A stretch of DNA of 64,000 bases from Cephalopachus bancanus (taxonomy: Eukaryota > Chordata > Mammalia > Primates > Tarsiidae), in NCBI GenBank assembly GCA_027257055.1, contig JAPVLO010000182.1, positions 6,386,001 through 6,450,000 of the forward strand, given 5' to 3'. The position numbers were made by a program, and so were the translations under genes. Positions 48,700 through 61,370 of this stretch are shown piece after piece. The notes below the pieces were generated by a model. It was not told the origin of the DNA, ran no database searches, and was given only the letters and a program-made list of their open reading frames with translations. How positions within the stretch are numbered: position 1 is the stretch's first letter; every line of letters begins with the position of its first letter.

Positions 48700-49070
48700 G
48701 AATAGGCAATTGAGAACAGGCTGTATCAATCAGGCTGAGCCAGGCCATGCTGCAGCAACAAGCAGTCCCAGGATCTTATGGTTTAAGACAACCGAGCTTT
48801 ATATCCTGTTCGTGTTACACATGCTTTGCAGCTTGGTTGGGGCCTCCACTCCACCTGGGGCCCATCAGAGGCTCCATCTCGAGGCGGGCCCCCATGCTAG
48901 ATATCAGGAAAGAGAGGATGTGGCAAACCGTGCACTGGTTCCTGAAGCTTCCGCGCAGAAGTGACACGTGTCACTTCTACTCACATGTCATCAAAGCAAG
49001 ACATATGGCAACTCCTCATATCACGGGGGCAAGGGTCAGGTAATCCTACCAAGGGCCCAGAAGGAGAGTG
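48700..49070 (-). mobile_element. MLT1-type LTR remnant in intron 3
   Basis: Reverse-strand MLT1-like LTR. It includes CATGCTGCAGCAACAAGCAG and CGCAGAAGTGACACGTGTCA followed by CTTCTACTCACATGTCATCA, matching the conserved MLT1 block around the GTCACTTCC motif. Confidence 0.65.
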
Positions 49071-50347
49071 GCAAGTGCAATGTGAACAGCACTAACGATG
49101 ACACACAGCAGAGCTCCTTCCAGGCTTTGTCTTCCCAGTGCATGCTGGGAGATGGCGAGGCCGGCCCAGAAGGAGACCCGGCTAACCCACACCCGGGGGG
49201 TGGATGTCGGACTGGTCACAACCAGCTGGCATTAACCGGGGAAGGCGACCCGGGGCTGCAGCTCAAGCTGGCTTTAAGAGAAGGGAGGGCAGGTTTGGCA
49301 CGGGGAACTGGGAGAAGGCACATCTGGAGCTCTGTGGTCTGGTGTGGATGGCGTGCTGCAGTCCACAGGGTGGAGGAGGCCTCTGGTCACTTCCTGCAGG
49401 TGTGGCTGGCGTACATCTCTAAGCCCACTCGGGCAGCTGAGAGCCCAGCAGGACGTTTCCACCAAGCCCCTTGCATGTGGCATCTTGAGAGCTCACTGGT
49501 TGAGTGTGTCCCTGGACATTTCCTGCGCCATAGCTCGGTGGTGGGGGAGAGTAACCTCCCTCCGCAGATGTCCCTTTAGATAGTCAATAGTCAAAGTTTC
49601 TGTGTTGGATTTGTGAGGAGACAGGTTGGGAAAATGAGTCCTGCTCTGGTGGGCAAGGGATACAAATCCTGCTCTGTTCAAAGAGAGAAAGCTTGGTGGG
49701 CTCCACTTCTGCCCCAGGAGGGGCCTTGGGGACACCCGATTCTCATCGCTAGTGTAGACTTCGACCAGTCCAGCCCAATGTCCCAGTGCCTCCCCCGCCT
49801 TTGCTTTCCTGAAATGCCATCGCCAAGAGCAACACACGTAGCTGGCGGCCGGCAGACAGACGGGGCGGGCAGACGGGGCGGATCGGAACAGCAGCTGCGC
49901 GCCAGTCCCAGGCCTGGGAGCTCCGCTCTATAAATCACTCTGAGGTCTACATCTGGTGCGATTCTTCCCCCGTGGTCTCCCCCAAGGCAGTGGCTTCATT
50001 GTGGCAACTGCACAGGTAGAGAAAAGCAGCTTGGTCCTCCTCATGGTGAGGCCACAGCCCAGGGAGGGGCGTGAAGGCCAGGGCTGCGGGAAGCAGAGCT
50101 CAGCCCAGCCCTCCTGGGAACCCCCTTTACCCCTGGCCAGAGCCCGGCCCTCCTGTCCGGGTCGGCAGCTCCAGGCATAAGTGCCAGCCTCATCCTGGAG
50201 TGAGTAGGCGGGGTGTGTCCAAGCACATCCTTACCTGGATGTAGCTTCCCATATCCTAGAACTCCGTGGCTGTCCCTGCCTTTGTCCCCTACCCACTTTC
50301 CCAGCCCAGCTGCCAAAAAAGGCAAATCAACCAAAGAACACTGGTCC

Positions 50348-50642
50348 AGCTGGGCTCGGTGGCTCAGCCTGTAATCCCAGCACTTTGGGAGGCCGAGGTG
50401 AGTGGATTGCCTGAACCTGCGGATTCGAGACCCACCCAGGCAATTTGGTGAGACCTTTTATTGTCTCTACAATAAATAAAAAATTAGCAGGGCATGGTAA
50501 CGCGTGCCTATAGTTCCGGCTACTTAGAAGGCTGGGGCAGAAAGATCGCCAGAGCCCAGCAGGTCGGGGCTGCGGTGGCCGGGAGTGGCCACTGCCCTCC
50601 AGTCTGGGCAACAGAGTGAGACTCCAACTCAAAAAAAAAAAA
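50348..50642 (+). mobile_element. Alu, young strepsirrhine type
   Basis: AAAGAACACTGG is repeated on both sides. Confidence 0.96.
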
Positions 50643-50751
50643 AGAACACTGGACAAATCACCATCATTCTCGTCATCCTCAACTAGTATCACTGTAGTCT
50701 TCTCTTTCATCTCCTCCTCCTAATCTGATTACAAAGACAAGAAATGCCCAT

Positions 50752-51016
50752 GGCTGGGCATGGTGGCTTACCCCTGTCATCCCAGTCCTTTGGGAGGCTG
50801 AGGCGGGAGGATTGCCTGAGCCCAGGAGTTTGAGTGCAGCCTGGGCAACAGAGCGGGACCTCGTCTCTACAAAGAAATGCAAAAATTAGCCAGGCATGGT
50901 GGTGCGCCTCTGTAGTCCCAGCTACTCAGGAGGTCAAGGCTACAGTGAGCCGTGATCGTGCCACTGCCCTCAGCCTGGGCGCCAGGGTGAGATGCTGACT
51001 TTAGAAAAAGGAAAAG
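50752..51016 (+). mobile_element. Alu
   Basis: AluJ-like dimer, tail degraded. Confidence 0.92.
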
Positions 51017-51959
51017 AGTGCCGTGCAGTAGTTGCCAGCGCAAGGCAGCAAATGCTGTCGACTGCTGTGGCTACACAGTCCTTGAAGGTCCTCAGGATGG
51101 GGAAACTTCAACTGGGTAGGAAGGACTGGTATGAAGGACTGGTATCAACAACTGCAGAGGCCAGGAGGAAGGGGACGCATTCCAGCCAGGAGCAGAGGGC
51201 AGCAGACGCCGGAGTTGCCCGAGCTGCAGAGCCGGGGCCATGCTCAGACACCCTGTGTCACTTGCAGTCTGAAGTGAGTGCAATTGAGCCCCCCAGGACC
51301 CTCCCCTCCGCAGCCTCTCCAGCAGACACGGTCTCAGAGCAGCCTCACCCCCTGGCAGCAAGCACTCAAGCAGAGGCGAGGCAGGGATGCCAGAGGCTGG
51401 TGCCGGTACCTGCTTTGCTGGACCGACTGTAACATTTTGATTATTTGGGGCCCAGGCAGGCTCGAGTCACAGTCCCCGAGGATGACAGAGCACTCGGTGT
51501 GTGTGAAATCCCGTAACCAGGGGAGTGGAGGACAGCACAGGTGAGCACGGTTGACCAGTTCCAACCCCAGAGCTGCCCCGTGGACCTGAGCTCAGGAACA
51601 CCGGCATGTCCTCTGCCCCAGCCAGGCTGGTCTCTGACAAACATCTGGCATTCCTGCCTCTTGCCTTGGCCCGCAAGTTTCCCTGAGCAGGCAGGCCTGG
51701 CCCCAGCCTCTCTGCTTGGTGCAAACCAACCTGCTTCTCAGAGCCTTCCATGTTGCCTCCCGGTCTTATAGCAACTGCCCCTCTGTGTCCCCCAGTGATG
51801 CGCCGAACCACATTCTGTCTTATAAAGTCCTCCCAATGGCTCGTGTCCCACATTTGACTTTCTCCTGTATTTTCCCTCAGGGCTGAACACAGCACATTCT
51901 TGTTGAATGACCAAGGGCTTTCTTAATTGAAATACAGTTGTGTATCCATGCCCAAGGAG

Positions 51960-52190
51960 AGGATTATTAAAGAAGCAGTGAGGGCCGGGTGGGGTTAACC
52001 TGGGAAGGCTTCCTGGAGGAGAAGCCCAAGCAGTGTTTTTGAAAACAGGTAGAGCTTGGAGGGGAGAGACGCAGCCTGTGCATCCCTTCAAGTAAGGTTT
52101 GTGTCTGGGATGGCAGAGTCAGACCAGGTAGTCTGGACCACAGCAGAGGGTCAGCGAGCCACAGGCTGAGCAGAAGGAAAGGCACCATGC
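51960..52190 (-). mobile_element. L2-like fragment
   Basis: GGGAAGGCTTCCTGGAGGAG and CAGAAGGAAAGGCACCATGC fit reversed L2 landmarks; diverged. Confidence 0.4.
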
Positions 52191-52799
52191 AAAGGGACTC
52201 GGGAGGCTACTCGGTGGTCACACAAGTGCCCTGAATGCTGCCTGCATTGTGCCTCAAGCTTGGACGGAGAGTCAGCTTCAGCCCTGGCAGGTGGCGCCCT
52301 GCGGGTCTCCGGTTCCACCCCTGCCCTGGTGTCTGAGTCGCTTTGAAGTAGCAAACCTGAGGCGTTTGTGTGGCTTTCTCACCGAACCCAGAGCTTCAAG
52401 GCCAGCGAGGGCAGGCACACACCCGGGGAGTCTGGCTCTTGGCTCACGGCACATCTGAAGCTTCAAGCTCTCGCCTCTCCACCCCTGGCTGTTCCAGAGG
52501 AAACCATGGAGACAGCCAGCAGTCGACTGAGGGCCGGGAGGGCACGCCGGGCCTGCCGGGAGACGGAGGCCCCTGGGATTCCCTGGAATTAAGAAACTCG
52601 GGCCTGGGGAGACAACTCCAGAGCGCATCGCATCCATTCCAGCCCTGGGCAGGGTTGCCCTGATCTCCCGCTGCCCTTCCTCCTGCCTGGGTTGCCCAAG
52701 GGCCCTGGCGGCCTCCTGGGCATTCTCAGGGGGTGGCCACTGTCTCTCCAGCCAGAGCGTCTGCTGGCTAAAATTCACCCTGCTGGTCCTTCCCCCCAC

Positions 52800-52925
52800 C
52801 TGCCCCGTCTCATTATTTCTATATAAAGCTGTAGATTTATCATGATAATAGAGCCTCCATCACTGGGTTTGCTAACATCTCTGTAATCTTGTAGTTATTG
52901 CTACAGAGGCCTCAGACCCCAGTGC
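52800..52925. promoter_or_regulatory. Candidate conserved non-coding element in intron 3
   Basis: A sharply AT-rich island in GC-rich flanks, repeat-free, with TTATCATGATAATAGAG and TGTAATCTTGTAGTTATTGC. Assigned by appearance only. Confidence 0.3.
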
Positions 52926-53229
52926 ACACAACTATTCCTGGCGCTGTGCCCTCTCCTTCGCTGCGGTGAGAGGTGAAGGCTATGATTGGGGCCATAAATA
53001 CGTGCCGTGCTTGCTGGCGCTCATGGACCTGGCCATCTTCCTGCCTGACCAGGTCCCGCTCGGTTGGCGTGTGCGTGCATGTGTGCGTGTTTGTGAGTGT
53101 GTGTGCTGTTTGGGAGGTGTTGGAATGTTCTGTATGCTTCCAGAGACCCTGGACCCAAGGTCTACAGGGTGGGAGGGAGGCCTTTGGGGTCTCTAGCCTG
53201 GGAATGAGCAGAGCTGGGCAGAAAAAGCC

Positions 53230-53700
<471 letters not shown>

Positions 53701-54329
53701 AGCACACTAGCTACACAGGACCGCACTGTCACAGAGCAGTCTTCTGAGCCCTGTCTACCCAGTGCCTCTCCCACTGGCTTGGCCTGGGGGTCCCTTCTGC
53801 GCCCAAGCCTGACCTTCTCCCTCGGCCCAGGCCATCTGTTCTGACTGGCTGTTGGATATTATTATTCCTATTTTATGCCTCGTCTAAGCCATGCCACGTG
53901 TTCTCTGTATGAACTTGGAAGTGACTTCCCCTCTCTTGGCTGCCTTTTCCTCTTATTAAGCCATCTCCAAAGTTCTGAGAGTCTCAGCTTCTCCCAGGGA
54001 GACGTCCTTGGCTCTCACTTTCACAGAGCTGCCCAATCCCCGGGAGTCTGGTCTCCATGACAGGGGCCCAAACCCCAGCTTGATAAACCCCTGGGCAGGA
54101 TTTCCAGACATCCCCTCTCTCCTCCCTGAAATGTCAGTAAGAGTCAGTCCTCTCTTCAAGCCCCTGGAGAATGTCCTCTTGGAGGTTTCTGCCATGGGGA
54201 AGCCTACACCAACAACCCTTCTTCCTTCTTTCCCCCTAAACCACGTTTCTGTGGCGGCACTCAGTTCCCTCCCCGTCTCCTTCCAGATCCCTGTTGACCG
54301 GGGCTATGAGGGTTGCTCCTTCCTACTGG

Positions 54330-54502
54330 GGACCTACTGGGTACCAAGGACACAGTCTACTTTGTCACATTTCATCCTCACCACAACCCTTAGGATAGCC
54401 CCCTATATATAAACAGAGGAGCCAAGGCTTGAGATTAAGTGACGTGCTCTGTGTCACCCAGAGAGGAAGCCCCAGAGCCAAGATTGGACTCCGGCCTTCC
54501 AT
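54330..54502 (-). mobile_element. MIR
   Basis: Reversed MIR: TTTCATCCTCACCACAACCC, CTTGAGATTAAGTGACGTGC and CAAGATTGGACTCCGGC. Confidence 0.7.
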
Positions 54503-54769
54503 AAAACCCGGGATCCTTGCACGGCCAGAGGGAAGTGTGGTTACATTGTTCCTTGGGACAGAAAATAGAGACTGAAGTCATGCAGCTCCTCCAGGGAACC
54601 CAGAGGAGCATTTTGTTTTGCTTTTTCTTTGCGGGCTGGTTGGGTGCTCTCGTTCATTTCAAAATTTGGTCATTTCAGGGAGGAGATTTGGTGCTGACAC
54701 TCGGATTCCTTTTCCTTTGGCCCAGTGTCCTTCCAGTGAGCACTGGGTTTGGCATTTATTTCTCCTTCA

Positions 54770-55170
54770 TTTAACAGCTGTTCATTGAATGCCACCTGTG
54801 TGCTGGTCAGTGCCTTGGCTTGGCCGCCAGAAAGGATGGCAAAGAAGGAGCCCTCGTTAGAGTGCCCAGGCTAAGAGGAATGGTAGGGTGGGCTCGATGG
54901 CCTCCCATCCCTCAAGCTAAAATGCCCCACCGGCTGGAGAGCCGAGCGGGCACACCGGGCCTGCCGGGGAGGTGGAGGGAGACCTCTGGAATTCCCCAGA
55001 ACGAAGAAACTGAGATGAGTTGAGGATGCTTACAACACCACTGTGCAAGTTTCTCTACCGAAAGCCATGTGCCCAAGTGTTGAGGAGAGACGAAGAAATC
55101 AGAGTCAGGTGAGACTGGTCCGGAATGGTTTCTAGGAAAGGAAAGTTTTAGGCCGGGTTTTGACGGCAGT
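54770..55170 (-). mobile_element. L2-like fragment
   Basis: CTGTTCATTGAATGCCACCT and GTGTGCTGGTCAGTGCC fit the reversed L2 end; the remainder to 55170 is weak. Confidence 0.4.
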
Positions 55171-55290
55171 GAAGAACAGAGAGTGACCCCTTCTGAGGTC
55201 AAAGGTAGGGGAGTACGTTTCTCTATTTTCTTTGGATGGGGTAAGAGTGTAGAATGCAGAGAGAACTTCTCTCACATAAGATTGGGTCTC

Positions 55291-55798
55291 GACCAGGTAT
55301 GGTGGCTCACACCTGTAATCCCAGTACTTTGGTCAAGGCAGGATGATTGTTGGAGCCCAGGAGTTCAAGATCAGCCTGGGCAACATGGTGCGACCTCATC
55401 TCTACAAAAAAAAAAAAAAAAAAATTTTTTTTTTAATTAGCCAGTTGTTACCGTAATACTTTAATAAAAGGATTGACAGTAGCGGGAAACTGCGATGGGG
55501 GAGGGAGGGAGCTGGGATTGACAGTAGTTGAGATCTGCCTGGGGAGGGCGGGGCACACATCAACAAGGGTACCTGCACCATGAATATTTGGATACCTAAC
55601 CCTGAATTGTACCCCACAATTTTAAAATTAAAAAATAAATAAATAAATAAATAAGCCAGTTGTGGCGACACGTGCCTATAGTCGCAGCTACTTGGGAGGC
55701 TGAGGCAGAGGGATAGCCTGAGCCGGGAGGTCAAGGCTGCAGCGAGCAGTGATCCAGCCTGGGCAGCAGAGTGAGACCCCGACTCAAAAAAAACAAAA
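55291..55798 (+). mobile_element. Alu interrupted by an L1 fragment
   Basis: Left arm 55291-55447 and right arm 55650-55798; the L1 tail lies between them. Confidence 0.9.
55448..55650 (+). mobile_element. L1 3'-UTR fragment inserted inside an Alu
   Basis: It shares GATTGACAGTAGCGGGA-type sequence, ATCAACAAGGGTACCTG and CCTAACCCTGAATTGTA with the L1 tail at 13190-13375 and ends in (AAAT)n. It interrupts an Alu linker, with AGCCAGTTGT repeated on both sides. Confidence 0.8.
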
Positions 55799-55847
55799 GC
55801 AGGTCTCTTTTCTTTGTGTAATAGCTGCTTGCAATGTAACCATTATG

Positions 55848-56144
55848 GTTTTTTTGTTTGTTTGTTTGTTTTTTGAGTTGGAGTCTTCCTCGGTCACCCA
55901 GACTGGAGTGCAGCGGCCGCTCCCGGCCACCGCAGCCTCGACCTGCTGGGCTCCGGCGATCCTTCCGCCTCAGCCTTCCGAGTAGCTGGAACTACAGGCG
56001 CGCGCTACCACGCCCAGCTCCTTTCTTGAGTTATTGTAGAGATGAGGTCTCGCCAAGTGGCCCAGGCGGGTCTCGAACCCACGGGCTCAGGCAATCCACT
56101 CACCTCAGCCTCCCAAAGGCGCGGGATTCCAGGCTGAGCCACCG
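55848..56144 (-). mobile_element. Alu, young strepsirrhine type
   Basis: GTAACCATTATG repeated on both sides; low divergence. Confidence 0.96.
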
Positions 56145-56324
56145 AACACTGTAACCATTATGTATCAGGCTGGGAATACAACAGCTTAAACTCCAGCGGG
56201 GCCTCAAGGCCTCACAGTCTGATGGGGGGCAGGAAAGCACTTCTGTCGTCCTGGGGACAAGCAGGTCCTTACTGGCTCAGCATGTTGAGAGAAGATGGGC
56301 CTCCCGAAAGGAAATTTCCTTCCT

Positions 56325-56356
56325 ATCACTTCTCGGCCTTTTGGCTCAGATCAAGT
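56325..56356 (+). pseudogene. Truncated U2 snRNA retropseudogene (32 bases)
   Basis: These 32 bases match the 5' end of U2 snRNA (ATCACTTCTCGGCCTTTTGG and on to AGATCAAGT) with about two differences. They are bounded by a perfect 14-base direct repeat, GAAATTTCCTTCCT, at 56311-56324 and 56357-56370. This is the signature of LINE-mediated insertion of a very short U2 cDNA. Severely 3'-truncated U2 pseudogenes with target duplications are a known class. It is too short to make a functional RNA. Confidence 0.9.
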
Positions 56357-56667
56357 GAAATTTCCTTCCTAGCCAGAAAAAAATGTCTGTTGTATCCTCT
56401 CTCACGCCCACATACTCAAGTCGAGCGAGATGCCAGAGTGGTCACAGAAGGCTTTTTCAAGTAGAGTGAAAGAATTGGCTAATTGATCCACCGTGACTCA
56501 TTAAATCACTCTGGGATGAAGCCTCCCAAAGACTCATTGACAGGCAGCCTGATGCCATGCCTTCAAAGCGTCCACCTTGGGCCTCAGGCTCCCAGGTCTA
56601 TCCCGACCGGGAGATGGGCAGGAGCGTGAGGTGAGCATGTTGAATCTTCATCCACTAAGCATGTCTT

Positions 56668-56790
56668 CTGGTGGCTCACACCTGTAATCCCAGCACTTTG
56701 GGAGGCCGAGGAAGGAGGATAGCTTGAGCCTAGGAGTTCAAGATCAGCCTGGGCGAGACCTCATCTCTACAAAAATAAAAAATTAAAAAG
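56668..56790 (+). mobile_element. Alu left monomer
   Basis: Single left arm with A-rich tail. Confidence 0.88.
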
Positions 56791-57000
56791 TGAAAGTCCC
56801 TAGAAGAGAGATGGGGCCTCCCTTAACTTCAAAGACTATCTCCAGCTGTCCTTGAAGAAACAGGCCACTACATATGGCTGCAAGGACATAATCTCTGCCA
56901 GCAACTACATGAAACAGGAAGAAGACCCAGGCCTTGGGTGAGAACACAGTCCTGGCTTACCCCTGGATTATAGACTGCCAAGACCTGGATGATAGACTGC

Positions 57001-57172
57001 CAAACTGGGTGTGGTGGTGCATGCCTGTAGTCCCAGCTACTCGAGAGGCTGAGGCAGAAGGATCGCACCTGAGCCCAGGAGTTAGAGGCTTCGGTGAGCT
57101 GTGAACGTGCCACTGGACTCCAGCCTGGGCAACTGAGTGAGACTCCAACTCAAAAACAAACAAACATACAAC
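57001..57172 (+). mobile_element. Alu right arm
   Basis: Right monomer with CTCCAACTCAAAAACAAAC end. Confidence 0.9.
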
Positions 57173-57559
57173 AAAGAAAAACATGTTTTTAGTGAGTACT
57201 CAAGAGCATAGTTGGGGTCCAAGAACAACTGGGTACTGAAGGGAAAAACAGGCTTTGCGTTCAAGGAGCTCACAGCTGAATGGAGGTTTCAGAGCGAGAA
57301 AAATCGAACGAAAGGCACACAGTTATTTAAGTTGCTTGCAAAGGAAAAGGGGGAGCTAGCGGGGAGTATGGAAGCTGGGAGAGTGAGCGGGTGGGCTGGG
57401 GAGACAGACGGCAGAGGGAGGATCCAGGAACAAGCACTGGGCTTTGGGGGATGCCCACAGCCGGGGTGAAGGAGGCAGGGGGCGGCCCCAGAGAGGACCC
57501 AGGAGGAGACGGACGGAGGAAAGGGAAGGAGGAAGACACGGAGGAGTAGCCCGGGGACT

Positions 57560-58004
57560 GACCATTCAGCAGCTATCTGTCTGAGCACCTGCTGGGTGGC
57601 AAGTCCAGTCCTGGGCACTGGGGACGCAGTCATTAACCAGTCCCTGTCCTCCTGGAGCTGGCGCGCTAAGTGGAGGGAGACAGATGACTCAGGCAAATAG
57701 TCTGTCTGAGAGTGATAAACGCCATGGAGAAAATGTTTCAGGGACGTGTGACCAGAGAGTCAGGGCTGGGAGGCTGGGCTGAAGGCGGGATTGCAGGGTC
57801 CAACAGCACGGGCAGGGAGCCCGCCCTCAGCGGATGCCATTTGAGTGGGCCTGAAAGATGGGAAGGAGAGATGCATGCAGATATCTGGAGGAGAAGAGGT
57901 CCAGGCAGGGAGAAGGATGGTGCCGGGACCCTGAGAAGGGAGGGTGCCCGCGTTGATCAAAGAACAGCAAGTGCCGGTGAGGCTGAAGCACAGATGGGAC
58001 TGGG
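57560..58004 (-). mobile_element. L2 3' region
   Basis: A well-preserved reversed L2: GAGCACCTGCTGGGTGGCAA, AGTGATAAACGCCATGGAGA, TGCATGCAGATATCTGGAGG and AAGAACAGCAAGTGCCGGTG appear in the expected order. An Alu follows. Confidence 0.75.
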
Positions 58005-58300
58005 CGCTGGGTGCAGTGGCTCATGCCAGTAATCCCGGGAGTAACTTGGGAGGCCGGGGTGGGAGGATTACTTGAGCACAAGAGTTTGAGACCATCCTGG
58101 GCAACATAGTGAGACCTCGTCTCTACAAAAAATTTAAACGTTAGTGTGGCATGGTGGCGCGTGCCTGTAGTTCCAGCTACTCAAGAGGCTGAGGAGGAAG
58201 GATTGCCTGAGCCCAGGAGCTCAAGGCTGCAGTAGCAGTGATCATGTCACTGTACTCCAGCCTGGGCAACAGAGACCCCAACTCAAAAAAAAAAAAATCG
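58005..58300 (+). mobile_element. Alu nested in L2
   Basis: Full dimer with CCAACTC-poly-A end. Confidence 0.95.
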
Positions 58301-60856
58301 AGTCCAGGATTGTTGGTTAAAGAAAAAATTTAAGTGGTGTCAGCATATAAATGGTGTTAAAAGCCGTAAGACTAGATGAGGTCCCAATGGGAATACGTTC
58401 AGATAGGATAGAGAAGAGGAACAGGATGGAACCCCGGGCATTCTAACATTTGATGTGGGGCCATGAGGCAAATCCAGCAAAGGAGCCTGTGACTAGCAGT
58501 GGTGAAATAAGGAGGACGCCGGGAGGTTTCAGTGTCTTGGGAAACCAAAAGAATGTTTCTAGGAGGACAGAGAGAAGGGTCAACTCTATGAGATGCGGTG
58601 TCCAATCGAGTCAGACACAGCCTGAGAATTGGCCATTTTATTTGGCATCAAGGAGCTTCTCGCCAGCCTTAATGAGAGCCAAAGTTTTAGCCTGACTGGG
58701 GGAGCCTGACTGGGGGAGATGGTTTGTGGAAGCCTGGGCGTGGGTTGTATTATTTTAGGGGAACTTTCCAGATGACTAGCTCCTGAAATGAGGTTTGAGG
58801 CCTAGGAAGGAAGGTTGGCTTGGCAGTGTAACAGCAGGGGTGGGCTATCCTACTTGAGGGAAAAGCTAGGACAGAGGCCAAGGGGCAAGGGCCAAGACAA
58901 GCTCTTCCATCAGGAATTCACAGCAAGGCTCAGTGTGCCTAGAACTCTGCCTTAAATTCCCTAGTGGCTGGACACCCGCGCGGAAGTCCGAGCCAGGCTT
59001 GAAGCAGAGAGGGAGAGCTTTGCACACGAGGCCAGCAAGGCTGAAATCAGGGTCGCACGTAAGTCCCAGGAAGTGTGAAGGGAGCAAGGCTGCCGGAGCC
59101 CATGAAGACTGTTCCCCAGGCACGAAGATGGCCAACCCTGCCGCCTGTCTGAGCGGCCCGAGGGAGCCCTGGCCGTGGCCCTCCCAACTGCCTGACCCCC
59201 TCCATGCTCCTGAGTCAGCAGCCGTCGGCCACCATTGGGCTGCAAGGCTCCCTTGTTTGCTTGCTGGATGTTTCCTTTCCCCACTCTCCCCGGGCCGTCA
59301 TTCTCATCATTCTCCGTATTGCCCTGCTTTCCTCTCGCACCCCCTTCCTCGGGCCGGTGGGTGGAAGTGTCCGGTGTACCCCCCATTTACTCCCTCACCC
59401 CTGCCAGTGCAGAGGGCAGCTGGGTGGACCCTTCTCTTTGGCTTCCTCAGTGAAGAGGGAAGGAGAGGAAGAGCCTGGCTGCCTCCCTGGAAGGACTTCC
59501 TAGTCAGATGGGAGGATCAAGCCAGAGGCAGCTTTTTCGGCTCCAGAATAATCAAAATGTCAGCCTTAATCTCAGAACTCAGATGCGACAGTGACTGCAA
59601 GGAAATTGTTGGGGGCGGGAGAATGCACTGAGGGGTTCCGCCATGCCCAAAGCTCAGGTCCTGACTGAGTCTGGTCCCAGGTTCTAAAGCCAATAGGCCC
59701 TTGATTTTTCTGGAACTGCCCAAGGAGCCAAGGGTCCTCTAGAAAAAGATTGCTGCTGATCCATCAAAACCCCCAAAAAGGGAAGGAGGAGAGGTGTGGA
59801 GTCAAAGCTCCACCCCAGTCAGCCTTCACCAGGGGCCTCTGTGGTCAGTCCAGGAGTCGGGCCATTCTCTCCCAGAGCTGAGTGACAGCTCACTTGCACC
59901 CCAGGTGAGGCCTCCAAGTCCACGAGCTTTTCTTGCTCAGGGGGTGATGAATGTGCACCCACCCTTCCACAGCCAGTCACTTAGGCATTTGGGACCCTGG
60001 GGTGAAAGGTTTCTTGTGTCTTGCTGGAAAACAAAGCTAATTGGTCCAGACAGGGCTGTGACCTGGCTGGAAGCAGAGTTGCTCAGCTCTCCTGGCCTTG
60101 GGTGTTCTTATTTAAGTTATTTCTAAACTTGGCCTTTCACAATGGGTGTTCCCCTGCAGCTTCAGAGGGAACGGCCTTATGAGGCTGCCGGAGGCCCAGA
60201 CAGTGGAGACAGTTCTACTCTCACCCTCGATAAGTCCCCTGGCCTCCAGACAGCCCCCCTGCACCCTCAGGCGAGTTTCCTGAGGATCCGACTCCTTCTG
60301 GCAGCCAGACCATCTTGCCTCCCGCTACAGTGCAGGGCTGGGGGGCAAGCCGACCCGGCCCTGCCCCTGGGCAATGTGCCCTCGTTAGCATGCTGTGCCT
60401 CTTGGCAGAATAAATATCTAATCTTCCCCTTACACGGCGACGAATGGGAAATCATTAGGCAAGAAGCTCATGCATCAACAAAAGCCGATTCCTCCCACGG
60501 GCGCACTTCCTGTGCCCACCCCACCTCGCTGGAGGATGATGTGAACTTGCTTGTTGCTCCACCACCTAATAACACGCAGTGACATTTCCTCCTGGAGACC
60601 GTTGGGTCACATGGGAAGCAGCAGCCATGCGTCCCCTCTGGTCACTGTCACAGACTGCGAACTCCAGGATTCATCCGAGAGGAAGGGACTGCACTGCGTT
60701 TCCCGGATCAGCAGCAAGTTGGAGAGACTCAGGTTATGGGATGTAACTGTGACCAGAATAGCGACGGACCTGGGAGAATTAGAACAGTCCCGGGGGTGGG
60801 GAGGTATCCCATTTTCCTATTTTCCTGTGGACCACGTTGTTATACCTTCATGTTTT

Positions 60857-61157
60857 CTTTTTTTTTCTTTTTTTTTTTGAGTCGGAGTCTTACTCTGTTG
60901 CCCAGACTGGAGTGCGGTGACTGCTCCCGGCCACCGCAGCCTCAACCCGCTGGGCTCTGGCGATCCTTCCGCCTCAGCCTTCCAAGCAGCCGGAGCTACA
61001 GGCGCGCGCTACCACACCCGGCTCATTTTTTGATTTATTGTAGAGATGAGGTCTCGCCAAGTTGCCCGGGTGGGTCTCGAGCCCGCGGGCTCAGGCAATC
61101 TTCTCACCTCAGCCTCCCCAAGCGAGGGATTACAGGCTGAGCCACCGAGCCCGGCTA
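60857..61157 (-). mobile_element. Alu, young strepsirrhine type
   Basis: ACCTTCATGTTTTC repeated on both sides. Confidence 0.97.
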
Positions 61158-61189
61158 CCTTCATGTTTTCATGGACTTGGGGAAGGTCA

Positions 61190-61370
61190 GAGCTGGGGAG
61201 AGTCTCAGAGATGATCTGGCCCAATCTCCTCCGGGCACAGATGAGCAAGGTGAGACCAGAGGGGTCACACCACTTCCCCAGGATGGTCCAGCAGGTCAGT
61301 GCAAATCAGGACTCCAAACCCAGCTCTCATGAGCACAGTCTGCACCCTTCCCACTGCCTCTGGGTTTTTG
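61190..61370 (-). mobile_element. MIR-like relic
   Basis: GATGATCTGGCCCAATCTCC and CAAATCAGGACTCCAAACCC resemble a reversed MIR-type element. Confidence 0.45.

Noticed and set aside
48968..49579. 203-codon + strand frame in intron 3
   Set aside because: Begins inside the MLT1-like LTR and has no recognisable domain.
52278..52799. 173-codon minus-strand frame
   Set aside because: Low-complexity GC-rich sequence without family resemblance.
58933..59631. 232-codon + strand frame in intron 3
   Set aside because: No domain, no C2B similarity and no convincing splice boundaries; likely chance in GC-rich DNA.
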